A DNA stretch of 64,000 nt from Inquilinus limosus (GCF_002195995.1 NZ_NHON01000003.1:124001-188000), one strand, 5' to 3'; shown: positions 26,153-34,707, counted from the stretch's first letter. A program made the numbers and translations. Notes: a model not told the origin generated them from the sequence alone.

Positions 26153-27175
26153 GTGAAGCTCGGAACCACGCTCGCGCTGTGCGCCGCCCTGGTCCTGTCG
26201 GGACCGGTGGCCGCGATCGCCCAGGACCAGCCGGAGAAATCCGAGGTCCATATCGGCGCCGCCTCGGTCGGCATGACCTACCTGCCCCTGCTGCTGGCCA
26301 AGCAGCTCGGCTATTTCAAGGACGAAGGACTGGACGTCACCATCGCCGCCTTCTCCGGCGGGTCGAAGGCGCTGGAGGCGCTGATGGGCGGCAGCACGGA
26401 CGTCGTCGCCGGCGCCTATTCCAACACCATCACCATGGCCGCGAAGGGCCAGACCCTGGTCACCTTCGCCGCCCAGGTGAATTGCCCGGCCTGGATCTTC
26501 GGCATCGCCAAGAAGAACGAGGGCAAGGTGCACTCCGCCGCCGACCTGAAGGGCATGCGGGTCGGCGTCAGCGCGCCGGGGTCGAGCACCCACATGGCGC
26601 TCAACTACATCCTGCACAAGGCGGGGCTGCAGCCGGAGGACGTGTCGATCATCGGCGTCGGCCAGGCCGCCGGCGCCGTGGCGGCGATCCGGGCCGGGCA
26701 GATCGACGCGCTGATCGTCAACGATCCCTCGGCCACCATCCTGATGGACAGCGGCGACCTGATCCCGCTGGCCGAGATGCGCACCGAGGCGGGCAACAAG
26801 GCGGTGTTCGGCTCCGACTATCCGGAATCGAGCCTGTACACCACCAAGGCCTTCATCGACGAGAACCCGAAGACGGTGCAGGCGGTGACCAATGCCATCG
26901 TCCGGGCCGAGCACTGGATCGCCCAGGCGACGCCGCAGCAGGTGGCCGACAATGTCCCGCCCGAATATGTCGGCGACGACAAGGTCCTTTACGCCAAGGC
27001 GTTCGAGAACAGCCGGCGTTGCCTGTCGCAGACCGGCGCGCTGTCGGCCGAGGGCGCGCAGACCGTGCGCGACGTGCTGACCGCCTTTGACCCCGGCATC
27101 GGGTCGGCGTCGATCGACCTCGGCGCCACCTACGACAACAGCTTCGCCGGCAAGGCCGCGGGCCGGACGCCATGA
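26153..27175 (+). CDS. NMT1/SsuA-type periplasmic binding protein, cluster 2
   Basis: This is a 340-residue exported protein. GTG 26153 follows GGAGGAAAACAG. The signal peptide is TLALCAALVLSGPVAAIA before QDQPEK. It has GYFKDEGLDVTIAAFSGGSKALEALMGGS, ADLKGMRVGVSAPGSS and NNSRRCLS-like features shared with the orphan protein at 20715 (about half identical). Its stop overlaps the ATPase start (ATGA). It captures the substrate for the importer encoded by the next two genes. Confidence 0.93.
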   Translation: MKLGTTLALCAALVLSGPVAAIAQDQPEKSEVHIGAASVGMTYLPLLLAKQLGYFKDEGLDVTIAAFSGGSKALEALMGGSTDVVAGAYSNTITMAAKGQTLVTFAAQVNCPAWIFGIAKKNEGKVHSAADLKGMRVGVSAPGSSTHMALNYILHKAGLQPEDVSIIGVGQAAGAVAAIRAGQIDALIVNDPSATILMDSGDLIPLAEMRTEAGNKAVFGSDYPESSLYTTKAFIDENPKTVQAVTNAIVRAEHWIAQATPQQVADNVPPEYVGDDKVLYAKAFENSRRCLSQTGALSAEGAQTVRDVLTAFDPGIGSASIDLGATYDNSFAGKAAGRTP

Positions 27176-28026
27176 GCGTCGCGGCCCGCAAGATCGGCGA
27201 GCAGCCTGTGGCCGAGAGCGCGCCGCATGCGCTGCGCTTCGACGGGGTGACCTGCACCTTCGCCAGCAACGAGGGCGCCGGCAAGACCTACACCGCCGTG
27301 CGCGACGTCAGCCTGACGGTGCAGGAGGGCGAGTTCCTGTCCGTCGTCGGGCCGACCGGCTGCGGCAAGTCCACCCTGCTCAACGTGGCGGCGGGGCTGA
27401 TGCGCCCCTCCTCCGGCACGCTCAGCGTGTTCGGCCAGCCCCTGACCCAGGGCCTGAACCGGGATGCGTCCTACCTGTTCCAGGTGGATGCGCTGATGCC
27501 CTGGAAGTCGGCGGAGGACAATGTCGCCGCCGGCCTGCTGTTCCACGGCAAGCCGAAGGCCGAGGCCCGCGAGATCGCGCGCGAATGGCTGGTGCGGGTC
27601 GGGCTGGACGGGCACGGCAAGAAGTACCCGCACCAGATGTCGGGCGGCATGCGCAAGCGCGCCGGCCTGGCCCAGGCGCTGGCCCTCAACCCGCGCATCC
27701 TGCTGATGGACGAACCGTTCAGCGCGCTCGACATCCAGACCCGGCAGCTGATGGAGGACGAGCTGCTGCAGATCTGGTCGGCCGACCGCAAATCGGTCGT
27801 GTTCGTCACCCACGACCTGGAGGAGGCGATCTCGCTGTCCGACCGCGTCCTGGTGCTGTCGGCCGGGCCCGGCACGCGGCCGATCGCGGAGTTCGAGATC
27901 GACCTGGAGCGGCCGCGCCAGGTCGCCGAGATCCGGATGACGCAGCGATTCCTGCAGCTGCACGCCGCCATCTGGGACGTGCTGAAGGGAGAGGTGCTGA
28001 AAAGCTATGCGCGCAACCGCTCTTGA
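27172..28026 (+). CDS. ABC transporter ATP-binding protein (SsuB/TauB type), cluster 2
   Basis: This is a 284-residue ATPase: Walker [11 protein letters not shown]-loop LFQVD, signature MSGGMRKRA, Walker [13 protein letters not shown], switch VTHDLEEA. An unusual insert ([17 protein letters not shown]) lies before the Walker A strand. It overlaps both neighbours, by four bases upstream and 20 bases with the permease. It drives the single permease of this cluster, unlike cluster 1 with two permeases. Confidence 0.95.
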   Translation: MSVAARKIGEQPVAESAPHALRFDGVTCTFASNEGAGKTYTAVRDVSLTVQEGEFLSVVGPTGCGKSTLLNVAAGLMRPSSGTLSVFGQPLTQGLNRDASYLFQVDALMPWKSAEDNVAAGLLFHGKPKAEAREIAREWLVRVGLDGHGKKYPHQMSGGMRKRAGLAQALALNPRILLMDEPFSALDIQTRQLMEDELLQIWSADRKSVVFVTHDLEEAISLSDRVLVLSAGPGTRPIAEFEIDLERPRQVAEIRMTQRFLQLHAAIWDVLKGEVLKSYARNRS

Positions 28027-28813
28027 TCCCCGCAACCACGCGCTGGTGCTGGCCACCCGGCTGGCCCTGCTGTTCGGCTGCCTGTTCCTGTGGTGGCTGG
28101 CCACCGCGACCGGGCTGCTGTCGACCTTCTTCTTCGGCGACCCGCTGGGGGTGGCCCGGCGCCTGTGGATCTGGTTCTCCACCGGCTCGGTCTTCCTGCA
28201 TCTCTACACCACCCTGCTGGAGACGCTGCTGGCCTTCGCCATCGGGACCATCCTCGGGCTGGGCATCGGCCTCTGGCTCGCGCTCAACCCGTTCCTGGCC
28301 GCGGTGACCGACCCGTTCATCAAGGCCTTCAACTCGATGCCACGGCTGATCTTCGCGCCGATCTTCGCGCTGTGGTTCGGGCTCGGCATCTGGTCCAAGG
28401 TGGCGCTGGGCGTGACCCTGGTGTTCTTCGTGGTGTTCTTCAACGTCTACCAGGGCGTGCGCGAGGTCAGCCCGGTGGTGCTGTCCAACACCCGCATGCT
28501 GGGCGCGAATTCGCGCGAGCTTCTGCGCCACGTCTACATCCCGTCGGCGATGAGCTGGGTGTTCTCCAGCCTGCACAACGCCGTCGGCATCGCCTTCGTC
28601 GGCAGCGTGGTCGGCGAGTATCTCGGCTCGGAGAAGGGCATCGGCTACCTGATCCTGCTGGCCGAGGGGGTGTTCGACATCAACGCGGTGATCGCCGGCA
28701 TCCTGCTGCTGACCGTCTTCGCCCTCGTGCTCGACACCGCCGTGTCGGTGTTCGAGGAACGCTTCATGCGCTGGCGGCCAACGGCCGGCCAGACCGTGGG
28801 CGCCAACGCCTGA
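28007..28813 (+). CDS. ABC transporter permease (SsuC/TauC type), cluster 2
   Basis: This is a 268-residue inner-membrane permease with about six helices (LALLFGCLFLWWLATATGLL, LLETLLAFAIGTILGLGIGL and others). The EAA loop LLRHVYIPSAMSWVFSSLHNAVGIAFV contacts the ATPase. ATG 28007 lies within the end of the ATPase gene, so coupling is probable. A homodimeric channel is expected. Confidence 0.93.
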   Translation: MRATALDPRNHALVLATRLALLFGCLFLWWLATATGLLSTFFFGDPLGVARRLWIWFSTGSVFLHLYTTLLETLLAFAIGTILGLGIGLWLALNPFLAAVTDPFIKAFNSMPRLIFAPIFALWFGLGIWSKVALGVTLVFFVVFFNVYQGVREVSPVVLSNTRMLGANSRELLRHVYIPSAMSWVFSSLHNAVGIAFVGSVVGEYLGSEKGIGYLILLAEGVFDINAVIAGILLLTVFALVLDTAVSVFEERFMRWRPTAGQTVGANA

Positions 28814-28854
28814 GCCGGCGCCCGCATCGCAACCCCGTCACCAGAGGTCCTTCC

Positions 28855-29622
28855 GTGCAGCTCAACTCGATCAATCTCGACGGCCGCGTCGCCGTGGTCA
28901 CCGGCGGCGCCCAGGGCATCGGCCGCGAGATCGCCGACCGCTTCCTGCGCTCCGGCGCCCGGCTCGTGATCTGGGACGTCAATGGCGACGGGCTGGAGCC
29001 GGCGAAGCGCGAGCTCGCCGCGGCCACCGGCCGGGACGACATCCACACGATGCGGGTCGACATCGCCGACCATGCCGGCGTCGAGGCCGCGGTGGCCGGC
29101 ACCGTCGAGGCGCTGGGGCGCATCGACATCCTGGTCAACAACGCCGCCATCGTCGGCCCGAACGCGCCGCTGGCGGAGTATCCGGTCGATGCCTGGCGCA
29201 GCGTGCTGGAGGTCGACGTCAACGGCACCTTCCATTGCTGCCGGGCGGTGGCGCCGGTGATGATCGCCCAGGATTACGGCCGCATCGTCAACGTCGCCTC
29301 GATCGCCGGCAAGGAGGGCAACCCGAACGCGGCGGCCTACAGCTCGGCCAAGGCCGCGGTCATCGCCATGACCAAGTCGCTGGGCAAGGAGCTGGCCGGG
29401 CACGACATCGCCGTGAACTGCGTCACCCCGGCCGTGGCGCGGACGCCCGGCGCGATGGAGCAGGCGCCGGAGCACATCCAGTACATGCTCAGCCGCATCC
29501 CGCGCGGCCGGTTCCTGGAGCTGGCGGAGGCCGCGGCGATGATCGCCTGGCTGGTCAGCGCCGAGAACTCCTTCGCCACCGGCGCGGTGTTCGACCTGTC
29601 CGGCGGCCGGGCAACGTATTGA
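28855..29622 (+). CDS. Short-chain dehydrogenase/reductase
   Basis: This is a 255-residue classical SDR. The NAD(P) motif TGGAQGIG is near the N-terminus, with an acidic residue after the second strand (LVIWDVNGD) that favours NAD. NNAA, the catalytic Ser in VNVASIAGKEG and YSSAK (Tyr and Lys) follow. GTG 28855 is preceded by AGAGG. It is the last gene of the cluster 2 operon, so it may oxidise a hydroxy acid before or after the LeuCDB steps. The substrate cannot be read from sequence. Confidence 0.93.
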   Translation: MQLNSINLDGRVAVVTGGAQGIGREIADRFLRSGARLVIWDVNGDGLEPAKRELAAATGRDDIHTMRVDIADHAGVEAAVAGTVEALGRIDILVNNAAIVGPNAPLAEYPVDAWRSVLEVDVNGTFHCCRAVAPVMIAQDYGRIVNVASIAGKEGNPNAAAYSSAKAAVIAMTKSLGKELAGHDIAVNCVTPAVARTPGAMEQAPEHIQYMLSRIPRGRFLELAEAAAMIAWLVSAENSFATGAVFDLSGGRATY

Positions 29623-29647
29623 GCGACCGGAGTATCGGAATGTGTGA

Positions 29648-29674
29648 GCTCCGCCTCTTTGGGGCGGCGCTTTG
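29648..29674 (+). terminator. Hairpin after the SDR gene
   Basis: AGCTCCGCC-TCTTTGG-GGCGGCGCT forms a stem with one mismatch, followed by TTTG. It lies about 25 bp after the SDR stop and can end the cluster 2 transcript. A similar hairpin follows the response-regulator gene at about 7278-7304 as part of the same dispersed repeat. Confidence 0.5.
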
Positions 29675-29733
29675 AATCAGATCTCGATGTGGATCGAGTT
29701 ATAACAAAGGTGGTTGCGTGTCCCCGCAACCAC
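29659..29733 (-). repeat. Dispersed repeat copy B with an 18-codon reading frame (29677-29733)
   Basis: Counterpart of 7291-7365. The minus-strand frame starts GTG 29733 and ends with CYNSIHIEI-stop at 29677. Upstream of it GGTGGTTGCG and CGCAACCACC form a 10-bp inverted repeat (29709-29734). It overlaps, in another frame, the tail of the MucR remnant. Confidence 0.5.
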
Positions 29734-30008
29734 CTACGCTCATACATGGCGATGCCGCAGCCGAACCAGATGATGTAGTCGGGCGTCACCAACTTCTTGA
29801 TCGGTACGGCCGGCTCTGGCCGCTGTTTCACCGGCTCGACAGGCTTTCCGAGGCTGTCGAGGGCGTTGTAGGCCTGATCAATCAACGCCGGCAGGTCATT
29901 CGCCGCAACATTATTATGAGCCACATGCGCGGCAACGATCTGAACAGTCAGCTTCCGTGTCTCGTCCGCCGTTCCCTGTTGCAGGCCGACAGCTGTTCCT
30001 CCCGCCAT
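29690..30008 (-). pseudogene. Ros/MucR-type regulator remnant lacking its zinc finger
   Basis: ATG 30008 has a fine ribosome site (AAGGAGAA). Residues 1-80 match MucR/Ros proteins: RKLTVQIVAAHVAHNNVAANDLPALIDQAYNAL and then PAVPIKKLVTPDYI. After that the family expects C-x2-C and paired His in LKRHL...H. Here it reads WFGCGIAMYERRWLRGHA: one Cys became Trp and the first His is missing, so the zinc site is gone. No stop follows at the family length; the frame runs on antisense to the SDR gene to 29337. I read it as a decayed or truncated copy in the integration scar; a DNA-binding function is unlikely. Confidence 0.65.
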
Positions 30009-30144
30009 TTCTGTTCTCCTTGAGAATCAACGAACGACTGCTGTCGAAGCCGCTCAGCGAGTCCAGGAATTTCAAAAGCTCTTACAGGTTATTCTCGCCT
30101 GGGCCTCTTCTGTGGGGTACAATAGCTGCAATCACGTCGATCAT

Positions 30145-30471
30145 TTATCGTGAGGTCGACACCATACTGTCGGGCAGTTTTCCGAGGCGCTGGAGATCGG
30201 CGACGACGGAGGGCAAAGGTGGCCAGGGGAACTCGTCATCGTCGGATCGGGACTGACTGGCGGAGAGCACCATGGCGAGTTTGGCGGCGGCACCGGCCAA
30301 GCTGGCGGCGCGCGCTTGCCAGATAGTCTCGGTAAGGGCATCCCAGCGATCCTCCACCTGACCGAGACCGGTCGCACCTGCGGCCATCTCCCAACAGCGA
30401 CGGTGCGCTTCGAACTCGCGGTGCAGCCTTTGGCGGAGCTCCTCCGTTCCAGACCGCAAGATCACGACCAT
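30145..30471 (-). CDS. Hypothetical accessory protein
   Basis: A frame of about 108 residues from ATG 30471: a charged helical start (EELRQRLHREFEAHRRCWEMA), a Trp-containing helix (VEDRWDALTETIWQARAASLAGAAAKL) and the tail SDDDEFPWPPLPSVVADLQRL. This composition resembles small helical proteins common near alphaproteobacterial integrases, although I cannot name a family. There is no clear ribosome site and the frame is open further upstream, so the start is unsure. The plus-strand frame from 30316 over the same bases looks non-coding. Confidence 0.45.
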   Translation of the reverse strand: MVVILRSGTEELRQRLHREFEAHRRCWEMAAGATGLGQVEDRWDALTETIWQARAASLAGAAAKLAMVLSASQSRSDDDEFPWPPLPSVVADLQRLGKLPDSMVSTSR

Positions 30472-30492
30472 GAAGAGGATCGGCCGCTGCTC

Positions 30493-30792
30493 ATGTCGAT
30501 GGCCAAGGCCGCAAGGCGCCTGGATATCTGCAACAGCACGCTGCAGACACACGTGGCCGCCGGCGACATCCCCTACGTGCTGATCGGTCGCCGAACCAAG
30601 AAGTTCAGACCGGAAGATCTGGAGCTCTTCATCGAGCATCGCCGCCGTCAGGAGGTGCCGTGTCGGTCTACAAACCGAAGGGAAAGCCGTACTATCACTA
30701 CGACTTCATCGTCCGGGGCCTACGATTTCATGGCAGCACGGGCACGAAGAACCGAGCGGCGGCACAGCAGGTCGAAGCTGCAAAGCGCATAG
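30493..30792 (+). CDS. Excisionase-like helix-turn-helix protein
   Basis: From ATG 30493 the protein begins MSMAKAARRLDICNSTLQTHVAAGDIPYVLIGRRTKKFRPEDLELFIEHRR, a MerR/excisionase type HTH_17 domain. After about 62 residues the frame continues, low-complexity and Arg/Thr/Ser-rich, inside the integrase gene to 30792; that tail may be an artefact of a lost stop codon. The frame is open back to 30316. The usual role of such proteins beside integrases is directional control of recombination. No clear ribosome site is seen, so start and end are uncertain. Confidence 0.65.
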   Translation: MSMAKAARRLDICNSTLQTHVAAGDIPYVLIGRRTKKFRPEDLELFIEHRRRQEVPCRSTNRRESRTITTTSSSGAYDFMAARARRTERRHSRSKLQSA

Positions 30793-31770
30793 AGGCGGCG
30801 ACCGGCGCGATCCGGCGCCGGCCGATGACGATGAACGAAGCGGCCGAGCGGCTCTACCAGGAGGTCGCTCAGCACCAGGCCTCCGGCGACGACGTCGACC
30901 GCTGGCTCGCGCGGCTGGTGAGGCGTGTCGAACCGGGAAGGCTGCTGTCCGACATAGACGACGATCTGGTGGCGAGGATCGTCGCGGAACGCCGCGGGGA
31001 CAGGGCGCGCAACAAGAAGGCGCCGGTCTCGCCGGGGACGGTGAACCGGGACACGACGGAGCTGCTGCGCCGGATCATGCGGCGCGCGGACTAAGGTCTG
31101 GAAGGTCGATGTCGGCGACATGCCGGACTGGGGCCAGCACCTCCTCGAAGAGCCGGAGGAGCGCGTCCGCGAGGTGTCTTATGACGAGGAGGATCGGATC
31201 TTCGCCAGCCTGCGGCAGGATCCGCACCCGATCGTCCGCTTCGCCATGATCAGCGGCTGCCGCCTCGGCGAATGCCGGCGCCTCACCTGGGCCGATGTCG
31301 ACTTCGATCGGATGGAGATCCGCATCACCGGGAAGAGCAAGAGGCCTGGCGGCAAGCTTCGCATCGTGCCGATGACGCGCGCCATGGCCGCTTTACTGCA
31401 AAGCTGCCGCGGGCACCATCCGGTCCACGTCTTCACCTATGTCTGCGAAAAGCCGCGGACGAGCCGCGACGGCACGGTCGTCCGCCGCAAAGGCGAGCGG
31501 TATCCGATCAGCCGGGACGGGTGGCGGCGCCTATGGGCCGACGCGCTCGACCATGCCCGGGTGAGGAACTTCCGCCTGCACGATACCCGCCACACCAGCG
31601 TCACCCGCGGCCTTCGGGCCTCTGGCAACCTGAAGGCGGTCCAGAAGCAGCTCGGCCACGCCGACATCAAGACGACGGCGAAATACGCCCATGTGCTGGT
31701 CGAGGACATTCGCGACATGATGGAGGCCGCGTCCCGACAGGGCTTCCGCAGAAGCGGAAAAAATCGTTGA
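30660..31770 (+). pseudogene. Tyrosine-type integrase, frameshifted
   Basis: GTG 30660 follows AGGAGGTGCC. The N-terminal part (SVYKPKGKPYYHYDFIVRGLRFHGST...) is an AP2-like arm plus core-binding domain and stops at TAA 31092. The catalytic part continues one frame over: ARTKVWKVDVGDMPDWGQHLL from about 31084, then GCRLGECRRL (Arg), GKSKRPGGKL (Lys), HDTRHT (His, Arg), LGHADIKTTAKYAHV (His and nucleophile Tyr) to TGA 31770. A one-base loss in the GCGCGCGG run near 31083-31089 explains the break. If the read is right the integrase is dead; a sequencing error would restore a protein of about 369 residues. It targets the tRNA-Pro remnant just downstream. Confidence 0.85.
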
Positions 31771-31798
31771 AGATCAAAATATTAGGCGATAGAGCCTA

Positions 31799-31842
31799 CC
31801 TGTTCCCAAAGCAGGCGCGCCACCAGACTGCGCTACGCCCAG
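31799..31842 (-). pseudogene. 5' half of a tRNA-Pro(TGG), probable attachment-site remnant
   Basis: Read on the minus strand from 31842: a 7-base acceptor strand CTGGGCG, TA, a D-arm GCGC...GCGC with AGTCTGGTGG, and the anticodon arm CCTGC-TTTGGGA-ACAGG with anticodon TGG and one mismatch in the stem. The T-arm (GGTTCGAATCC) and 3' acceptor strand are missing; unrelated sequence starts at about 31798 towards the integrase stop (31770). This fits a decayed att site at a tRNA gene next to its integrase. A matching second half was not found in the window. Confidence 0.6.
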
Positions 31843-32210
31843 AAGCCAAACACCGCAGTTTTCCCAGAGGGAACGCCTCACTTTTGCAAGCATCGTGTGC
31901 GGGTGGACGGGAACAGACCGACGCTGATCGGCATGCGCCGGTTGAGAAGGCCCTTACATGGCTTCGGCCGGCATTCAGCATCCGTTCCGTCCTTCGCGCC
32001 CCGACGTCCGGGCGAGCCCATCCTATCCCGGGCCGAGCACGGCCCTTGTGCGCCGGGCCCGGCTCGGGTATCGATGCGCGCGACGATCCAGTCGATCTCC
32101 TGCCGTTAGACCGGCCCGCAGCGATGCGGCGCCGCAATTTGGCATTTCGGAAGGTCGGAATCCCCCAGGAGCAGTGTCCGCCACGGCTCGAAACAAGGGT
32201 CCTGTGCGAC
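31843..32210. other. 368-bp gap before the helicase
   Basis: No gene or clear regulatory element is seen. GC content rises to the core level along it. It presumably contains the helicase promoter; AAGGGTC at about 32195 is a weak ribosome site. Confidence 0.5.
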
Positions 32211-33866
32211 ATGTCCTTTTCCCCCGCCCCCGCCAGCCTGCTGCGCGCCCTGTCCGAGCGCGGCTATGCCGAGCCCACGCCGGTCCAGGCGGCCGTGCTG
32301 CAACCCGACAATGCCGACCGTGACCTGCTGGTCTCGGCCCAGACCGGCTCGGGCAAGACCGTGGCCTACGGCCTGGCCCTCGGCAGCACCCTGCTGGGCG
32401 ACACCGAGCGTCTCGGGCCGGGCGCGGCCCCGGTCGCGCTGGTGATCGCGCCGACCCGCGAGCTGGCGCTGCAGGTCCAGCGTGAGCTGGAGTGGCTGTA
32501 CCAGCCGGCGGGAGGTCGCGTCCTGGCCTGCGTCGGCGGCATGGATGCCCGGCGTGAGCAGCGCCTGCTCGCCGCCGGTTGCCACATCGTCGTCGGCACG
32601 CCCGGGCGCCTGCGCGACCATATCGAGCGCGGCCAGCTCGATCTTTCTGCCTTGCGCGCCGTGGTGCTGGACGAGGCCGACGAGATGCTCGACCTCGGTT
32701 TCCGCGAGGATCTCGAGGCGATCCTCGACGCCGCCCCGGCGGAGCGGCGGACCCTGCTGTTCTCGGCCACGCTGCCGAAGGAGATCATCGCTCTCGCCCG
32801 GCGCTTCCAGCACGATGCCCTGCGCATCGCGATGTCGTCGCGCGACGAGCCGCACCGCGACATCGAGTACAGGGCCATGCCGGTCGCCCCGCACGAGGCG
32901 GAGCGCGCCGTCGTCAACATCCTGCGCTTCTTCGAGGCGCGCGGCGCCATCGTGTTCTGCTCGACCCGCGAGGCGGTCCGCCGGCTTCAGGGCAACCTGC
33001 TCGAACGCGGCTTCGCCGTGGCGGCGCTGTCGGGCGAGCTGAGCCAGGTCGAGCGCAACCGGGCATTGCAGGCGCTGCGCGACGGGCGGGCGCGGGTCTG
33101 CGTCGCCACCGACGTCGCGGCCCGCGGGCTCGACCTGCCGGATCTCGGGCTGGTCATCCATGCCGAGCTGCCGCGCGACAGCGAGGTGCTGCTGCATCGC
33201 AGCGGCCGCACCGGCCGGGCCGGCCGCAAGGGCGTCTGCGTCATGCTGGTGCCCTACAACCGCCGCTACCAGGCCGAACGCCTGCTCGGCGCGGCCCGGG
33301 TCGAGGCGACATGGTCGCCCCCGCCGGCGGCGGACGAGATCCGCGCCCGCGACCAGGCGCGGCTGGCCCAGGAGACGATCCTGGCCGAGCCGGCGACGGA
33401 GGAGGATCTGGCCGGCGCCCGCGCCCTGCTGGCCGAGCGCAGCGCCGAGGACCTCGCCGTCGCCCTGGTCCGCCTGCATCGCAGCCTCCTGCCCGCGCCG
33501 GAGGAGCTGTCGCCGCCGCCGGAGCGGCCCGCCTCCGCCGAACGGCGCCCGCCCCGTCCCGACCGGGAGGGCGGCGGCGACTCGGTCTGGTTCCGGATGA
33601 ATGTCGGCCGCGCCAACAATGCCGATCCGCGCTGGCTGCTGCCCTTCCTGTGCCGCCGCGGCCACGTCACCAAGGCCGAGATCGGCCGGATCGAGATCGC
33701 CGAGCGGCAGAGCCGGGTCGAGATCGCCCGGCACGCCGCCGGCCGTTTCGCCTCCTCGATCCGCCGGCCGGATGCGCAGGACCGGCATATCCGGATCGAG
33801 GAGGATCGCGCCCACCGCCCCTCCCCCCGGCACGCCGCGCCACGGGCGAAGCCGCCGCGGCACTGA
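32211..33866 (+). CDS. DEAD-box ATP-dependent RNA helicase with DbpA-like C-terminal domain
   Basis: This is a 551-residue helicase. Motifs in order: TPVQAAVL, AQTGSGKT (I), PTRELA (Ia), GTPGR, DEAD (II), SAT (III), FCSTREAV (IV), ARGLDLP (V) and HRSGRTGRAGRKG (VI). After an alanine/proline-rich linker (about 440-475) comes a module starting WFRMNVGRANNADPRWLLPFLCRRGHVTK, like the DbpA RNA-binding domain. The tail is basic. ATG 32211 is chosen as it directly precedes the Q-motif region; the frame is open upstream but into the integration scar. Expected roles are ribosome assembly or RNA remodelling. Confidence 0.93.
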   Translation: MSFSPAPASLLRALSERGYAEPTPVQAAVLQPDNADRDLLVSAQTGSGKTVAYGLALGSTLLGDTERLGPGAAPVALVIAPTRELALQVQRELEWLYQPAGGRVLACVGGMDARREQRLLAAGCHIVVGTPGRLRDHIERGQLDLSALRAVVLDEADEMLDLGFREDLEAILDAAPAERRTLLFSATLPKEIIALARRFQHDALRIAMSSRDEPHRDIEYRAMPVAPHEAERAVVNILRFFEARGAIVFCSTREAVRRLQGNLLERGFAVAALSGELSQVERNRALQALRDGRARVCVATDVAARGLDLPDLGLVIHAELPRDSEVLLHRSGRTGRAGRKGVCVMLVPYNRRYQAERLLGAARVEATWSPPPAADEIRARDQARLAQETILAEPATEEDLAGARALLAERSAEDLAVALVRLHRSLLPAPEELSPPPERPASAERRPPRPDREGGGDSVWFRMNVGRANNADPRWLLPFLCRRGHVTKAEIGRIEIAERQSRVEIARHAAGRFASSIRRPDAQDRHIRIEEDRAHRPSPRHAAPRAKPPRH

Positions 33867-33957
33867 CCGTCCGGGCGGCCTGCCGTCAGCCGGCACGCTT
33901 GCGCCGGACGATGAGCCCGGCGCAAATGCGGTGTCCTCCGCAGACCGACGGCCACAG

Positions 33958-34707
33958 ATGCTGCTGCCCCGCGCGATCCTGTTCGACCTCGACGAGACCC
34001 TGATCTCCGCCTATGGCCGACCGGAGGCCGCGTGGCTCGCCGTCGCCGCCGAGCTCTCCGAAGCGCTGGCGCCCTGGTCCCCCGCCGACATCGCGGCGGC
34101 GGTCGGCGCCTTCGCCCGCGGCTTCTGGGCGGAGGCGGAGCGGCATCGGATCTGGCGCCAGCGGATCGGCGAGGCCCGGCGGGTGATCGTGGCCGGAGCG
34201 TTCGAAACCCTCGCCGCCACCGGCCGGCCGGCGCCCGCCCCCGATGTCCTCCACCGCCTCGCCGACCGCTTCACCGCCTATCGCGACGAGCAGATGCGCC
34301 TGTTTCCCGATGCCCACGCCGTGGTCGACGGCTTCCGGGCGCGCGGTGTCCGGCTGGCGCTGGTCACCAACGGCGCGGCAGAGGTCCAGCGCGCCAAGAT
34401 CACGCGCTTCGACCTTGCCCACCGGTTCGACCACATCCAGATCGAGGGCGAGCACGGCTTCGGCAAGCCGGAGGAACGGGCCTACCGGCACGCCCTGCAG
34501 GCGCTCGGCGTCGCCCCCACAGAGGCGTGGATGGTGGGCGACAACCTGGAATGGGAGGTCTCGGCGCCTCAGCGCCTGGGCATCCACGCGATCTGGGTCG
34601 ATGGCGCCGGCGACGGGCTGCCGGCCGGCTCGACGATCCGGCCGGACCGCGTCATCCGCGCCGTGGCGGAGCTGCTCCTCGACACGTCGGCCGGCACCGC
34701 CGCCTGA
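33958..34707 (+). CDS. HAD-superfamily hydrolase
   Basis: This is a 249-residue phosphatase-like protein. HAD motifs: DLDET (nucleophile Asp), LALVTNG (motif II), FGKPEERAY (Lys, motif III) and VGDNLEWEV (motif IV). The helical cap between residues about 20 and 100 places it in the C1-cap group, which includes phosphoglycolate phosphatase and haloacid dehalogenase. ATG 33958 is chosen because the motif starts at residue 5; no strong ribosome site is present. The substrate is unknown. Confidence 0.92.
   Translation: MLLPRAILFDLDETLISAYGRPEAAWLAVAAELSEALAPWSPADIAAAVGAFARGFWAEAERHRIWRQRIGEARRVIVAGAFETLAATGRPAPAPDVLHRLADRFTAYRDEQMRLFPDAHAVVDGFRARGVRLALVTNGAAEVQRAKITRFDLAHRFDHIQIEGEHGFGKPEERAYRHALQALGVAPTEAWMVGDNLEWEVSAPQRLGIHAIWVDGAGDGLPAGSTIRPDRVIRAVAELLLDTSAGTAA

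Noticed and set aside
30316-30492. Upstream extension of the excisionase-like frame
   Set aside because: The bases look better as the minus-strand helical protein 30145-30471, and the HTH domain starts only at 30493.
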